From Kurthia populi (lineage in GTDB: Bacteria; Bacillota; Bacilli; Bacillales_A; Planococcaceae), in NCBI RefSeq assembly GCF_042686175.1, contig NZ_JBHUOR010000040.1, forward strand, positions 62,001 to 126,000: a stretch of 64,000 nt of DNA, in the 5' to 3' direction. A model generated the notes under the pieces. The model was not told the DNA's origin. It was given only the letters and a program-made list of their open reading frames with translations, and ran no database searches. The translations under genes and the position numbers were made by a program. Below, piece by piece: positions 44,080 through 53,025 of this stretch; the stretch's first letter is position 1; every line of letters begins with the position of its first letter.

Positions 44080-45270
44080 ATGTCTATTCAACAACAATTA
44101 CAAGATTTGTCTCGCCAAATTGCTGACTTAAGCATGCAGGTAGAACAATCGACTGCACAATCTAGGGAAAAGAATAGAATTGACTATACTCAATTAATGA
44201 AGACAGCGAAACAATATCAATTTACTAATCATAGGGCATCTAAATTAGATGCTTATGTTAAAGCAACATATATGCAAATATTATGTAGCTTACTACACTT
44301 GTCGGATGGAAAATTTGAAGAGCGATTAATATTAATTACTTGTATTGCAGATAGTATGGGTGATTTAGATAATATTAGACAACATATGATAAGAGCATCT
44401 ACTTTAACAGAGAAAGATATTACTGATTTTATAGTTATTATGAAAGAACAACAGCTTGACGAAGCATTTGCTATAGATGCGTTGATGCTTATAGGTATTA
44501 GCATGGAAAATGGATTAGTTCAAAGTGTCACAAATTTATTAAGTTTACTAGAAATTAATGAGGAAAGTTTTATTGAAATTTGTCAGTTTGTAAATTCAAT
44601 ACTTACAAAGAATTATACAAGTGTTAAAGGTTTTCTTTTAGATAAACCGTATTTAAAGAAAAATAGTAAACCGTATATTCGAGCTATTTTTAAAGACATT
44701 TATATTAATGATAGTGGAACACGGGATAAAAAAATACATTCCCTAATTCAAATAATAGACAAAAAAATAACAAAAAATGTTGTTATCAAGAATGCTAAAG
44801 TGAAAATTGATGAAAATATAATAATTGGTAATTTAACAGAAATAACTCTTGAAAATTGTCAAATTTATTCGGATAAATTAGATGTGGTATTTGAAAATAC
44901 CAAAATGATAAAGTTGAAAAATATTAATTTAAATACATGTAAAAAATATAAACAAATCAATATTTCAAATGTTGCTTTTGTTGAAATAGATAAGTTAAAG
45001 TTGAGCGATAAAGTAATTTATACAGATTATCCAATTGTAATAAAAGGCTGTAAAAATCTCATTCTAAAAAATAGTAAAATAGTGGATAATGTAGTGAATC
45101 CATTAAATAATAATATAAGACAAAAAAATTATAGAGGCGTAATTAATTCATCTAAACTATTAGTAGCTTCATTTATTCATTGTGAAGGAAGTACTAAAAT
45201 AGAGTTAGAGAATAATCAATTTGAAAATAATAAATTAAGAACTGCAAAATTAACAACTATAATAAATTAG
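44080..45270 (+). CDS. Uncharacterised protein, relative of the preceding one, with N-terminal coiled coil
   Basis: 396 residues. Starts with a short coiled coil (SIQQQLQDLSRQIADLSMQV), then a helical region matching that of the previous protein in order (MQILCSLLHLSDGKFEERLI, then EAFAIDALMLIGISMENGL), then a strand-rich part with beta-helix-like repeats (ITLENCQIYSDKLDVVF, MIKLKNINL, VFVEIDKLKL-type runs). No signal peptide. Seven bases after the previous stop. The two proteins look like diverged copies, so they may form a hetero-oligomer. Confidence 0.6.
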   Translation: MSIQQQLQDLSRQIADLSMQVEQSTAQSREKNRIDYTQLMKTAKQYQFTNHRASKLDAYVKATYMQILCSLLHLSDGKFEERLILITCIADSMGDLDNIRQHMIRASTLTEKDITDFIVIMKEQQLDEAFAIDALMLIGISMENGLVQSVTNLLSLLEINEESFIEICQFVNSILTKNYTSVKGFLLDKPYLKKNSKPYIRAIFKDIYINDSGTRDKKIHSLIQIIDKKITKNVVIKNAKVKIDENIIIGNLTEITLENCQIYSDKLDVVFENTKMIKLKNINLNTCKKYKQINISNVAFVEIDKLKLSDKVIYTDYPIVIKGCKNLILKNSKIVDNVVNPLNNNIRQKNYRGVINSSKLLVASFIHCEGSTKIELENNQFENNKLRTAKLTTIIN

Positions 45271-45280
45271 GAGAAATCAA

Positions 45281-47410
45281 ATGATTATTTTTGATAAAAC
45301 AACTGAGCAACAATTTGAACAACATCTTCTAGAAATTAGTCATATAACAGAACATCTTAATTTTTTGTCACAAGGGGATTTGCTAGGACTCCATAAATTA
45401 AAAAGAACTTTTCAAACAAAGGTTGATGATTTTTATCAAAAAGAACGTAAGCTAAACATAGGTATTATTGGTCAGGTTAAGGCGGGGAAATCTTCTTTTT
45501 TAAATACAATGATTTTTAATGGGGAAGATGTGTTGCCCCGTGCGTCTACTCTAAAAACGGCAACACTTACAAAAATTGAATATAGTGAAAAGAATAGTAT
45601 TGAAATTTCTTATTATAGTCAAAAAGAGTGGCAAGAAATTGAAGAACGCGCTCGTGTAAATTCGGAATTAGACGAATATCGTGTAGCACGTGAGATTTTA
45701 TCACTTGCGCAAAAAAATAGTATTGATATAGATACATATCTAAAAAAAGGAACTGAAATTATTACATTTTCTAATGAAAAAGATTTAATGAGGGAATTAA
45801 ATGAATATGTAGGTGAAAATGGAAAGATTACAGCGCTTGTAAAGTATGTAACGCTGAAAATAAACAATGAAGCGTTAAAGGATATTTCTATAGTTGATAC
45901 TCCAGGAATGAATGATCCTATTGCATCAAGGACAGATAAGACGAAGCAATTTATGGAAGTTTGTGATGTTGTATTTTTCCTAAGTCGAGGGAGCAATTTT
46001 CTGGACCAAACAGATATGCATTTGTTAACAGCTCAGTTACCTCAAAAAGGAGTTAATCGTCTTGTATTAATTTCAAGCCGTTATGATGAAGCAATGCAAG
46101 ATACAATTGATGATTACGATTCATTAGAGGAAACTAATATTGAGACAAAAAAGATACTTCAGAGTAATGCACGAATTAAAATAACTCAGTATATAGAAGC
46201 TTTACGTAATCGTGGTATGAGTAATGATATAATTCAAGTTTTAGAAGAATGTAAAAACCCAATTTTCGTTTCTTCTATGGCACATAATATGAGCCAAAAA
46301 GAAGTACAAAGTTTTACTGAAGATGAAAAGTTAATCATGCGCAATTTAAATGAGCATGATGATTTGGATAAAGATATGTTGATAGATATTGGAAATATTC
46401 GTGAAATAAAACGCATTTTCGGCGAAGTAATAGCACGTAAAGAAGAAATTTTAATAGAGAAGACTGCTGCATTTCTACCATTAGCAAAAAAAGAACTTTC
46501 TCAAGAAATGAAAAATATATTAACATTTCAAAAACGCCGACTTACTTTATTAGTTGAACATGATTATGAATCACTTGAACAACAAAAAAAAGCAATTGCT
46601 AGTCAAATGCAAAATATTAAAATGGCTACGACAAGTATTTTTACAGATATATTTACGAAGCTAGAAATGTGTAAAGCAGATGGAACACAGGCACTACGCC
46701 AAGCGAGTTTAGAATATTCAAATTTGAATGAACGTAGTGGAACAGATTTAGAAGAACGTTCTCACAATGTATCAACTTCAAAATGGTACAACCCATTTTC
46801 ATGGGGGACGAGTAGGAAAGAATATTATACAGTTGAAGTACGCTATAGGTATTTAGATATTTCAGACGCACTAGAAAATATAAGGAACTTTGGGAATGAA
46901 TCTGTGAATACAGTTGAAGAGTATTTTCAAAAAACGCTTGATTTCCATCAGCTAAAAAATCGATTGTTAAATACGGTTATCGAAAACTTCGATCCCGGTT
47001 CAGAATATTATGATCCTAGTTACTTTAAGTTATTGACAGAGAAAACTATTCAAGCAATTGAACTTCCTATTATTCGTATTAATTTGTCAGAGTACTTAAA
47101 ATCAATGGGAAATAATTTTTCTGGGGAAGTACGTAATGCAAGCTCAAAAGTAGAGTTACAGAGTAAACTTTCAAGTCATATTAGTCAATTATTTGATGAA
47201 ATATTAATACAGTTTATTAATGAAATCAAAGTATTTAAAGAAAAATTGACTGCTATTGATAATAATTTTACAACACAATTATTAAAGAATATTATACACG
47301 AGTATGAAATTGTATTAGCACGATTTAATGATAAAGAAAAAGAAATTTTAGCGCTTCAAGAAGGCGTTAAAAAACTTGAAAATCTAACAGCTAAGAAAAT
47401 TTTAATATAG
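45281..47410 (+). CDS. Dynamin-like large GTPase, third of the cluster
   Basis: 709 residues. P-loop GIIGQVKAGKSSFLNT (about 63-78), G3 IVDTPGMNDP near 205, but in the G4 place there is LVLISSRYDEA (about 258) instead of N/TKxD, so nucleotide choice may differ. A long helical C-terminal part contains SKWYNPFSWGTSRKEYYTVE, an aromatic stretch that could touch membrane. It is the largest and last gene; AGGAG is eight bases before the ATG. A strong terminator follows. It is not a close copy of the other two. Confidence 0.82.
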   Translation: MIIFDKTTEQQFEQHLLEISHITEHLNFLSQGDLLGLHKLKRTFQTKVDDFYQKERKLNIGIIGQVKAGKSSFLNTMIFNGEDVLPRASTLKTATLTKIEYSEKNSIEISYYSQKEWQEIEERARVNSELDEYRVAREILSLAQKNSIDIDTYLKKGTEIITFSNEKDLMRELNEYVGENGKITALVKYVTLKINNEALKDISIVDTPGMNDPIASRTDKTKQFMEVCDVVFFLSRGSNFLDQTDMHLLTAQLPQKGVNRLVLISSRYDEAMQDTIDDYDSLEETNIETKKILQSNARIKITQYIEALRNRGMSNDIIQVLEECKNPIFVSSMAHNMSQKEVQSFTEDEKLIMRNLNEHDDLDKDMLIDIGNIREIKRIFGEVIARKEEILIEKTAAFLPLAKKELSQEMKNILTFQKRRLTLLVEHDYESLEQQKKAIASQMQNIKMATTSIFTDIFTKLEMCKADGTQALRQASLEYSNLNERSGTDLEERSHNVSTSKWYNPFSWGTSRKEYYTVEVRYRYLDISDALENIRNFGNESVNTVEEYFQKTLDFHQLKNRLLNTVIENFDPGSEYYDPSYFKLLTEKTIQAIELPIIRINLSEYLKSMGNNFSGEVRNASSKVELQSKLSSHISQLFDEILIQFINEIKVFKEKLTAIDNNFTTQLLKNIIHEYEIVLARFNDKEKEILALQEGVKKLENLTAKKILI

Positions 47411-47417
47411 CTACACA

Positions 47418-47448
47418 AAAAAACGAGTGCCGTAGCACTCGCTTTTTT
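47418..47448. terminator. Terminator closing the GTPase block, shared with the MFS gene
   Basis: CGAGTGC-CGTA-GCACTCG with A and T runs on the two sides. Confidence 0.85.
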
Positions 47449-48637
47449 ATTTTGGCTCAATTGTTGCGTTTTTTTTCAGCAATGGATTTTTCCAAGCCAT
47501 CGCAAGTCCTAGTCCAGCAAGGATAAAGACAGTTGCGAAGTAGTATGGATAGTTAATATCAATATCGAATAACACCCCGCCAATCACAGGACCAAACACA
47601 TTGGCAAGTGATGTGAAGAATGAGTTCATCCCACCAACAAAGCCTTGGTCATTACCTGCAATACGTGATAAATACGTAGTAGCAGCCGGACGAATTAAAT
47701 CAAAGCCGATAAATACCGTAAACGTCACCGCCATAATCATCCAGTAAGAGTTAACAAGTGTCATCGCAAATACGAGAACGGCAGATAACAGTAGCATAAT
47801 ACGAATTAAATTAATTTCGCCGAGCGCCTTCATCATTGGATCAAAGAACACTACTTGGAAAATCGCACCTAAGATGGCCCCACCGGTAATCGCAATGGCG
47901 ATATCTGACGGGCTAAAGCTGAATTTATGGTCTACATATAAGCTAAAGAATGATTCGAAAGCGGCTAGACCAAATGATGAAATGAAAATAACAGCAAATG
48001 CGATGAAAAACATCGGCATTAGTAATTTACGGAAGCTACTTTTTCCTGCTGTCTCATCTTCTGTAACTGGAATAATTGGACGCTCTGGCTCACGTAGTAA
48101 AATCATTGAACCGACAGCGGCCACAAGTCCAAGGATACCTGCTGAATAGAACGGGACACGCGTGCCAATTTCTGCTAAGAAGCCGCCAATCCCCGGTCCG
48201 ATAATAAAGCCTGTCGAAATTGCTGCTGACATATAGCCAAGTGCTTTTGGACGGTTATCTTCCGTTGTAATATCGGCGATAAAGGCAGTGACAGCTGGCA
48301 TAATAAATGCCGCACTCAAGCCGCCTAAAATACGGGAAATAAATAACACATCAATCGTTTTCCCGAAACCGAATAATAGTTCTGACAAACCGAAAATAAT
48401 TAAGCCAATGACAATCATAATCTTTCGTCCGAAACGGTCTACCGCCTTTCCGGCAAATGGGGAGAAGATTAACTGTGTTAAAGCGAACGCCGCTGTTAAA
48501 TAACCAACGACCTGTCCACTAATGTTTAATTCGTTCATCAACCTTGGCAGTACAGGGATAACTAACCCAATACCGAGGAAGGCAATAAACAAATTGACTA
48601 ATAAAACGCCTAACGTGATGGATACTTTTTTACTCAT
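47447..48637 (-). CDS. MFS multidrug efflux transporter (NorA/Bmr-like)
   Basis: 396 residues with twelve membrane segments. Motif A (GKAVDRFGRKIMIVIG) after segment 2 and the antiporter motif C region (GFIIGPGIGGFLAE) mark a proton-drug antiporter of the DHA1 group. It should export hydrophobic drugs or dyes. Its promoter has the 19-base spacer of MerR-controlled genes, and the MerR regulator lies immediately upstream, as with bmrR-bmr in B. subtilis. Confidence 0.92.
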   Translation of the reverse strand: MSKKVSITLGVLLVNLFIAFLGIGLVIPVLPRLMNELNISGQVVGYLTAAFALTQLIFSPFAGKAVDRFGRKIMIVIGLIIFGLSELLFGFGKTIDVLFISRILGGLSAAFIMPAVTAFIADITTEDNRPKALGYMSAAISTGFIIGPGIGGFLAEIGTRVPFYSAGILGLVAAVGSMILLREPERPIIPVTEDETAGKSSFRKLLMPMFFIAFAVIFISSFGLAAFESFFSLYVDHKFSFSPSDIAIAITGGAILGAIFQVVFFDPMMKALGEINLIRIMLLLSAVLVFAMTLVNSYWMIMAVTFTVFIGFDLIRPAATTYLSRIAGNDQGFVGGMNSFFTSLANVFGPVIGGVLFDIDINYPYYFATVFILAGLGLAMAWKNPLLKKNATIEPK

Positions 48638-48670
48638 GTTGTTTTACCTCTACATCTTAAAGTACCTATA

Positions 48671-48701
48671 ATGTTAAAGCCTACAGTAACTGTAAGGTCA
48701 A
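48671..48701 (-). promoter_or_regulatory. MerR-type promoter and operator of the efflux pump
   Basis: Minus sense TTGACC (48696-48701), 19-base spacer, TAACAT (48671-48676). The spacer is filled by the near-perfect palindrome CCTTACAGTTACTGTAGG (48680-48697), just as in other MerR-family promoters. The -35 box contains the TGA stop codon of the regulator gene. Confidence 0.85.
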
Positions 48702-49534
48702 GCCTTAATTTTTACTTTTAGCTCCACAATGTACGTAGGAGCTTCGTTTGGCGAGAAGCTTGTCGGTAAAAACAGCTCATACACAGGTGACTGTGCTTGC
48801 CATCCGCGCGTGTTAATGGCCTGATAGAACTTTTGATAATTTGATAAATAGTGATCAAATGTATATTCAAACGCAATGCATGCATAGTGGCCCGCTGGAG
48901 AGGTAATCAGATCCATGTTCGTCTGTATATAGTCAAAAGTATGGGATGTAAGTAGTGGCATAAACAAATAATCATAGCGTAAATCCTCGATTTTTTGATA
49001 ATTCTGTAGCGGATAAATACCGCCATAGCGCACATTTACAGCACTTCCACTTTGTTCTAGAGTTTCAATTACCGAATTAAAATAAATACTAGGGTCATCA
49101 GGGAAGGTGAAACCGGGTGTTTTGACAGCGAGTAGGCGCTCACCTTCATCATCCTTCTCATAAATTTCTTCATATACAGGGATTTTAATTTGCTCCTCCA
49201 ACTGCTTCATCGTTTTTTGCAGTACGAGTTGCACCTCCTGCATTTTACGCAATTTTTCACTCACACGCTCTTGCTGTTCATTTAGAAATGAAAATAACTG
49301 CGCAGGCGTAAAATTTTGTGCATGTTTAATATCATTTAGCGATGTTCCAATATATTTTAATGATTTAATCAAGTCCATATTTGCTAGCTGCAGCTCGCTA
49401 TAATAGCGATAATTCGTTGCAGGGTCGACATAGGCGGGCTTAAATAACCCGATTTCATCATAATAATGAAGTGTACGTACGGGTAGATGAATCATTTTAG
49501 ATACTTCACCAATTGTAAAATAATTTTGCTTCAT
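48698..49534 (-). CDS. MerR family regulator with GyrI-like effector domain
   Basis: 278 residues: N-terminal MerR winged helix (FTIGEVSKMIHLPVRTLHYY, then the YYSELQLANMDLI helix), a dimerisation coiled coil (about 75-120), and a C-terminal effector domain like that of BmrR/GyrI, which binds drugs. It should twist the underlength-adjusted pump promoter (19-base spacer) and switch it on when drug is bound. Its stop lies inside the pump promoter, and it is the first gene of the unit. No canonical metal Cys set is visible. Confidence 0.9.
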   Translation of the reverse strand: MKQNYFTIGEVSKMIHLPVRTLHYYDEIGLFKPAYVDPATNYRYYSELQLANMDLIKSLKYIGTSLNDIKHAQNFTPAQLFSFLNEQQERVSEKLRKMQEVQLVLQKTMKQLEEQIKIPVYEEIYEKDDEGERLLAVKTPGFTFPDDPSIYFNSVIETLEQSGSAVNVRYGGIYPLQNYQKIEDLRYDYLFMPLLTSHTFDYIQTNMDLITSPAGHYACIAFEYTFDHYLSNYQKFYQAINTRGWQAQSPVYELFLPTSFSPNEAPTYIVELKVKIKA

Positions 49535-49547
49535 GTTGTGTCCTCAC

Positions 49548-50306
49548 TTACGATTCAATATAGCCAAGCTTTGTCGAAATATCACTGGCTGCCTGTTTGC
49601 CAAGTGTAATAAAACGTTCAAGTTCCGCGCCTACGTAATCCTTTTCAATACCTGCAATGCTAATACCAGCGATAATATCCCCTTTATAATCTAAAATCGG
49701 GAAGGCAATGGCTGCGGTAAAGTCCTCAAGCTCTGAATAACTAATCGTGTAGCCAACATTTCGCGCTTGTGAAATGGAGTGACGCAACTCTTCAATCGTT
49801 GAAATCGTCCCTTTCGCAAATGGAATAAGCTCCACGCGCTTTAAATATTCCTCGCGCTCCTGTGCCGGTAGAAAGGATAAAATGACACGCGCACAGGCCC
49901 CCGCATAAAGTGGTGTCCGGCGACCAATCATTGTATACAGGCGCACTGGTTGAATCGATTGGATTTTTTCGATATACACTGCTTCGTCGCGGTCACGAAT
50001 AATTAAATTAATCGCCTCGCCAAGCTCCTTATGTAACTTCTCCATCGCGGGCATCGCTAATTGACGGATATCCATACGTTCCGACACAAGATGACCAAAG
50101 CGTAAAAAAAGCACTCCGAGGCTATAGTGACCATTTGTATCCTTATCAAGTAAATCCATTTCTTCAAGTGTTTGCACCATACGATAAGCTGATGTTTTTG
50201 GAATGCCTGAATACTCGACAATTTCATTAAATGATAATTTAGCATGTCGAATAAATAAATTTAAAATTTCCATCGAGCGCATAACCGTTTTATTTTTACT
50301 CTGCAT
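49548..50306 (-). CDS. IclR family transcriptional regulator
   Basis: 252 residues. Winged helix (MRSMEILNLFIRHAKLSFNE, then IPKTSAYRMVQTLEEM) and the IclR ligand-binding domain (GAVFLR-type region, then PLYAGACARVILSFLPAQ and FPILDYKGDIIAGISI). It represses or activates a catabolic operon; none adjoins, and the pxp locus with its palindromes at 36 kb is one candidate (KipR is of this family). The frame is open to 50384, but AGGGGGAG is placed for the ATG at 50306. It sits 13 bases upstream of the MerR gene. Confidence 0.9.
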   Translation of the reverse strand: MQSKNKTVMRSMEILNLFIRHAKLSFNEIVEYSGIPKTSAYRMVQTLEEMDLLDKDTNGHYSLGVLFLRFGHLVSERMDIRQLAMPAMEKLHKELGEAINLIIRDRDEAVYIEKIQSIQPVRLYTMIGRRTPLYAGACARVILSFLPAQEREEYLKRVELIPFAKGTISTIEELRHSISQARNVGYTISYSELEDFTAAIAFPILDYKGDIIAGISIAGIEKDYVGAELERFITLGKQAASDISTKLGYIES

Positions 50307-50369
50307 GTTGTAACTCCCCCTCGTGCTAGTCCTTTTATTATACCGAAAGAGGGGACGCATGACACAATG

Positions 50370-50398
50370 AAAAGAAGCACCCAAATAGGAGTGCTTCT
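50370..50398 (-). terminator. Terminator after the Excalibur gene
   Basis: Minus sense AGAAGCAC, loop, GTGCTTCT, then TTTT. Confidence 0.6.
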
Positions 50399-50404
50399 GA
50401 CGTA

Positions 50405-50710
50405 CTATCGTTCACAGGCAATGCCATCCCGGTCACGGTCCAAATCTGAATTTTGACGTGTGGCCGCTTTGTAAATAGAAGCCGAAACTTTTGCGCGACT
50501 TGCTTCATAGACAACGCGACCATTCCGCTTCTTCACTTTATTTTTCGTACTTGCTGACTTTCGAACACCATAAGGATATGCTTTGTTAAATGCGGTACAA
50601 TTATTATACGTGCTTTTTGCGTCGGCTGTTACTGGTGCTGCAGTTGTCGTACCAAAGAACGTCGCACTGAGCATCATAGCCGCAAATGAAAATTTCACCA
50701 TTTTTTTCAT
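50405..50710 (-). CDS. Secreted Excalibur-domain protein
   Basis: 101 residues. Signal peptide (MKKMVKFSFAAMMLSATFFG) and an Excalibur calcium-binding domain with the C-terminal DLDRDRDGIACER loop (Asp-rich, one Cys) paired with NNCTAFNKAYPYGV. Such proteins are exported and bind calcium near the cell surface; the biological role is not known. AAGGA is spaced for the ATG at 50710. It ends at a hairpin. Confidence 0.85.
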   Translation of the reverse strand: MKKMVKFSFAAMMLSATFFGTTTAAPVTADAKSTYNNCTAFNKAYPYGVRKSASTKNKVKKRNGRVVYEASRAKVSASIYKAATRQNSDLDRDRDGIACER

Positions 50711-50789
50711 TTGAATCCTTCCCATTCCTTTGCTCGTTACCCGTATTTATATACATTATTCATATTATTTAATAAGGAGGAATTAAAAA

Positions 50790-51491
50790 GTGGACGCATT
50801 TACACTTCATAACTATCAAATAACGGTGACAATCCCTGAAAAACCCCATCCAAAGGAAGGATTTCCTGTGTTGTATGTACTAGATGGTGCGCATAATGGT
50901 CCGGTTGTACGTGCCATTATTGATGCGCAGATGATGATGCGTAAGCTGACAAAAATTTCGCGCATGATTGTCGTGACAATCGAGCAGCCACCTGCAAAGC
51001 GCTTTTTTGATTTTACCCCACAAGCTCCGCATTACAATGTCACTAGCACATTTCCGATGCCAAAAGAAGGACCATTTGGCGGAGCAGAGGTGTTTCAACA
51101 ATTTTTAGTACATGACGTAAAGCCATTTATAGCGGCACATTATCCAGCAAGCTCCCGTAGTACCTTATTCGGTCATAGCCTATCAGGTTCTTACGTGCTG
51201 TGGCATCTGCTAACAGCGCCAGAAGATTTTACGAGCTATATTGCGCTCAGTCCATCCGTTTGGTGGAATGACGAGGAATTATTGACGTACAGTACAGCAC
51301 TTCTTGAAGCACATTCGCCAAAGAGCTTGTATGTTGCCGTAGGTGAGTTTGAGCGCTCCATGCATGCACCTATTGAGCGTTTACTAACACATTTATCTGC
51401 TGTGCCACACACTTTTTATATTGCACCAGAGGAAAATCATTTATCCGTTTTACCGACAGTGCTAAGTCGTGCGTTGCGATTTATTAAATAG
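50790..51491 (+). CDS. Putative esterase, alpha/beta hydrolase fold
   Basis: 233 residues. Nucleophile motif FGHSLSGSYVLWHLL (Ser at about 131), preceded by FPVLYVLDGAHNGPVV and followed by SPSVWWNDEEL and a late His (ENHLSV). It fits the esterase D / IroE / BesA group, some of which cleave siderophore esters, but no siderophore genes adjoin. Starts with GTG 50790, with AAGGAGG eight bases before it. No signal peptide, so it is cytoplasmic. Confidence 0.85.
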   Translation: MDAFTLHNYQITVTIPEKPHPKEGFPVLYVLDGAHNGPVVRAIIDAQMMMRKLTKISRMIVVTIEQPPAKRFFDFTPQAPHYNVTSTFPMPKEGPFGGAEVFQQFLVHDVKPFIAAHYPASSRSTLFGHSLSGSYVLWHLLTAPEDFTSYIALSPSVWWNDEELLTYSTALLEAHSPKSLYVAVGEFERSMHAPIERLLTHLSAVPHTFYIAPEENHLSVLPTVLSRALRFIK

Positions 51492-52161
51492 CTCAGAAAA
51501 AATCATCGATAACCTCAGAAAGCAGCTTTTCGATACGACATATTTTTCGATAAGTGACAACTGTAAGTATATAGGCATAGTGTCGTCGTATTCATTTGCT
51601 CTTTATCAGCATTATCACAAATCATTATGATTTTTTTGGCGATTTGTAGTAAAAAGTCGTACACTATCCGAATTAAAAACACCCGTTAGAGCTACTCTAG
51701 CGGGTGTTTTTTGGCCGTTTATCGGCTTATAAGGGTTTTTTTAGCACAGAGAAATCATCCGGATCATGAAAATTTGTCAACCGTCGATTTTTTTGAATAA
51801 ATGTCATTTTACTTCTGCTATAGCGGCTTTTTGTATGTCCGAAAAGGTCTTTTTTTGGTAGGAATTGTCCTTTAGGGAATCATTTTTGCCCTAAAATCGT
51901 TCTTTTTGGGAATTAAAAATAGTATTTATTTTTGATGACGTCGCGAAATAAAAGTTTAGTTGACAGATTTTGCACGATAAGTAGGATTTCGATAAAAAAA
52001 CGTGCGCTAATGGTCCTGTTTTGACACATATTTTAAACTATGTCGTATCTAAAACACGCTTTCTGCACGTATGAGTGATTTCTGAAAAATCATTTCTCAA
52101 AAGCTACATTGAACATTCAAATCGATTATAATGAAACAAAGAATGGATAAAGGAAGTACAT
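51492..52161. other. Gene-free region of about 670 bases
   Basis: It contains a strong hairpin (51675-51712) of the terminator type and a possible promoter for the TetR gene (TTGACA 51960-51965, 16 bases, TAGGAT 51982-51987, weak). Repeated TTTCGATAA-like strings occur (about 51546 and 51989). I see no ORF of useful length, no tRNA and no recognisable RNA. Confidence 0.4.
51675..51712 (+). terminator. Strong hairpin terminator 185 bases after the esterase gene
   Basis: AACACCCGTTAGAG pairs with CTCTAGCGGGTGTT, followed by T residues. Confidence 0.7.
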
Positions 52162-53007
52162 ATGATGAATGAAAAACAATTTGCGATGCAAAAGGCGGCG
52201 CATCGTTTATTTAAAGAAAAAAGCTACGTAGAAACATCAATTGCGGATATTGTGAAGGAGAGTAATGTGTCGCGGGGCACATTTTACAATTATTTTGCAT
52301 CGAAGGCGGCATTGCTCGTTGAGATTACGCGTTCTTTTCAGGAACATTTAAAAGAGGAGCGCACTTTACTAACAGTGCAGCATCGTGGAACGGATGAGGA
52401 ATTACTGCGAGAGATCATTTATTTATGTCGTGAGAAGGAACAAAACTCACGCATTAATCAAATCGTCGCGGAGGCAGCTGGGGAGAAAGATATTGACTTG
52501 GTGCGCTATGCAGAAGATTTGCGTATCAATCGTATGCAGTGGCTTCATGTGTATGTAAAGCGGGCTTTTGGTAGCACGTATCCGAACGCGACACTTGCAG
52601 CTACACAGTTTGTCGAATCAACTTTAAATTATCATATTAGTTTTAATCGTATCGTCAATAAACCACGTACCTTACGAGAAATTGTTGATTATTGTGTGGA
52701 TTTAATGATTTTTGCGTTGCCAAAACTAGAAGAAAAGCCACTTTTTTCTACAGATGATTTTTTATTTGATGACCAAATGACATGTAAGGAACGCTTTACA
52801 GAAGCGGCGGATCAGTTAATTCAATGGCTCCTAACGCATGAGGTTGATAATGCAGTGCTGCTTAAAGAATATATTGAGCTTCTCCTTAGCCACCGCGAAT
52901 TACCACTTACAAATCCAGCGCTAACAGCACATATAAAAAAACAGCTAGTCGAGGCGTTAAATCCAGACTACCCAGCAATTCATAATTTTGTAAAACTCAT
53001 TGGTTAA
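52162..53007 (+). CDS. TetR/AcrR family regulator
   Basis: 281 residues, longer than the usual 190-220. N-terminal helix-turn-helix AAHRLFKEKSYVETSIADIV then SRGTFYNYFASKAALLVEI. The ligand domain is long and holds an extra C-terminal helical region (about 200-281). It lies just ahead of the MarR-MMPL operon but has its own terminator. The ligand is unknown. Start at ATG 52162, with a second ATG next to it. Confidence 0.88.
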   Translation: MMNEKQFAMQKAAHRLFKEKSYVETSIADIVKESNVSRGTFYNYFASKAALLVEITRSFQEHLKEERTLLTVQHRGTDEELLREIIYLCREKEQNSRINQIVAEAAGEKDIDLVRYAEDLRINRMQWLHVYVKRAFGSTYPNATLAATQFVESTLNYHISFNRIVNKPRTLREIVDYCVDLMIFALPKLEEKPLFSTDDFLFDDQMTCKERFTEAADQLIQWLLTHEVDNAVLLKEYIELLLSHRELPLTNPALTAHIKKQLVEALNPDYPAIHNFVKLIG

Positions 53008-53025
53008 GGACAATGAGTTTTTTTG
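52995..53025 (+). terminator. Terminator overlapping the end of the TetR gene
   Basis: ACTCATTG pairs with CAATGAGT across the stop codon, followed by seven T. Confidence 0.75.
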
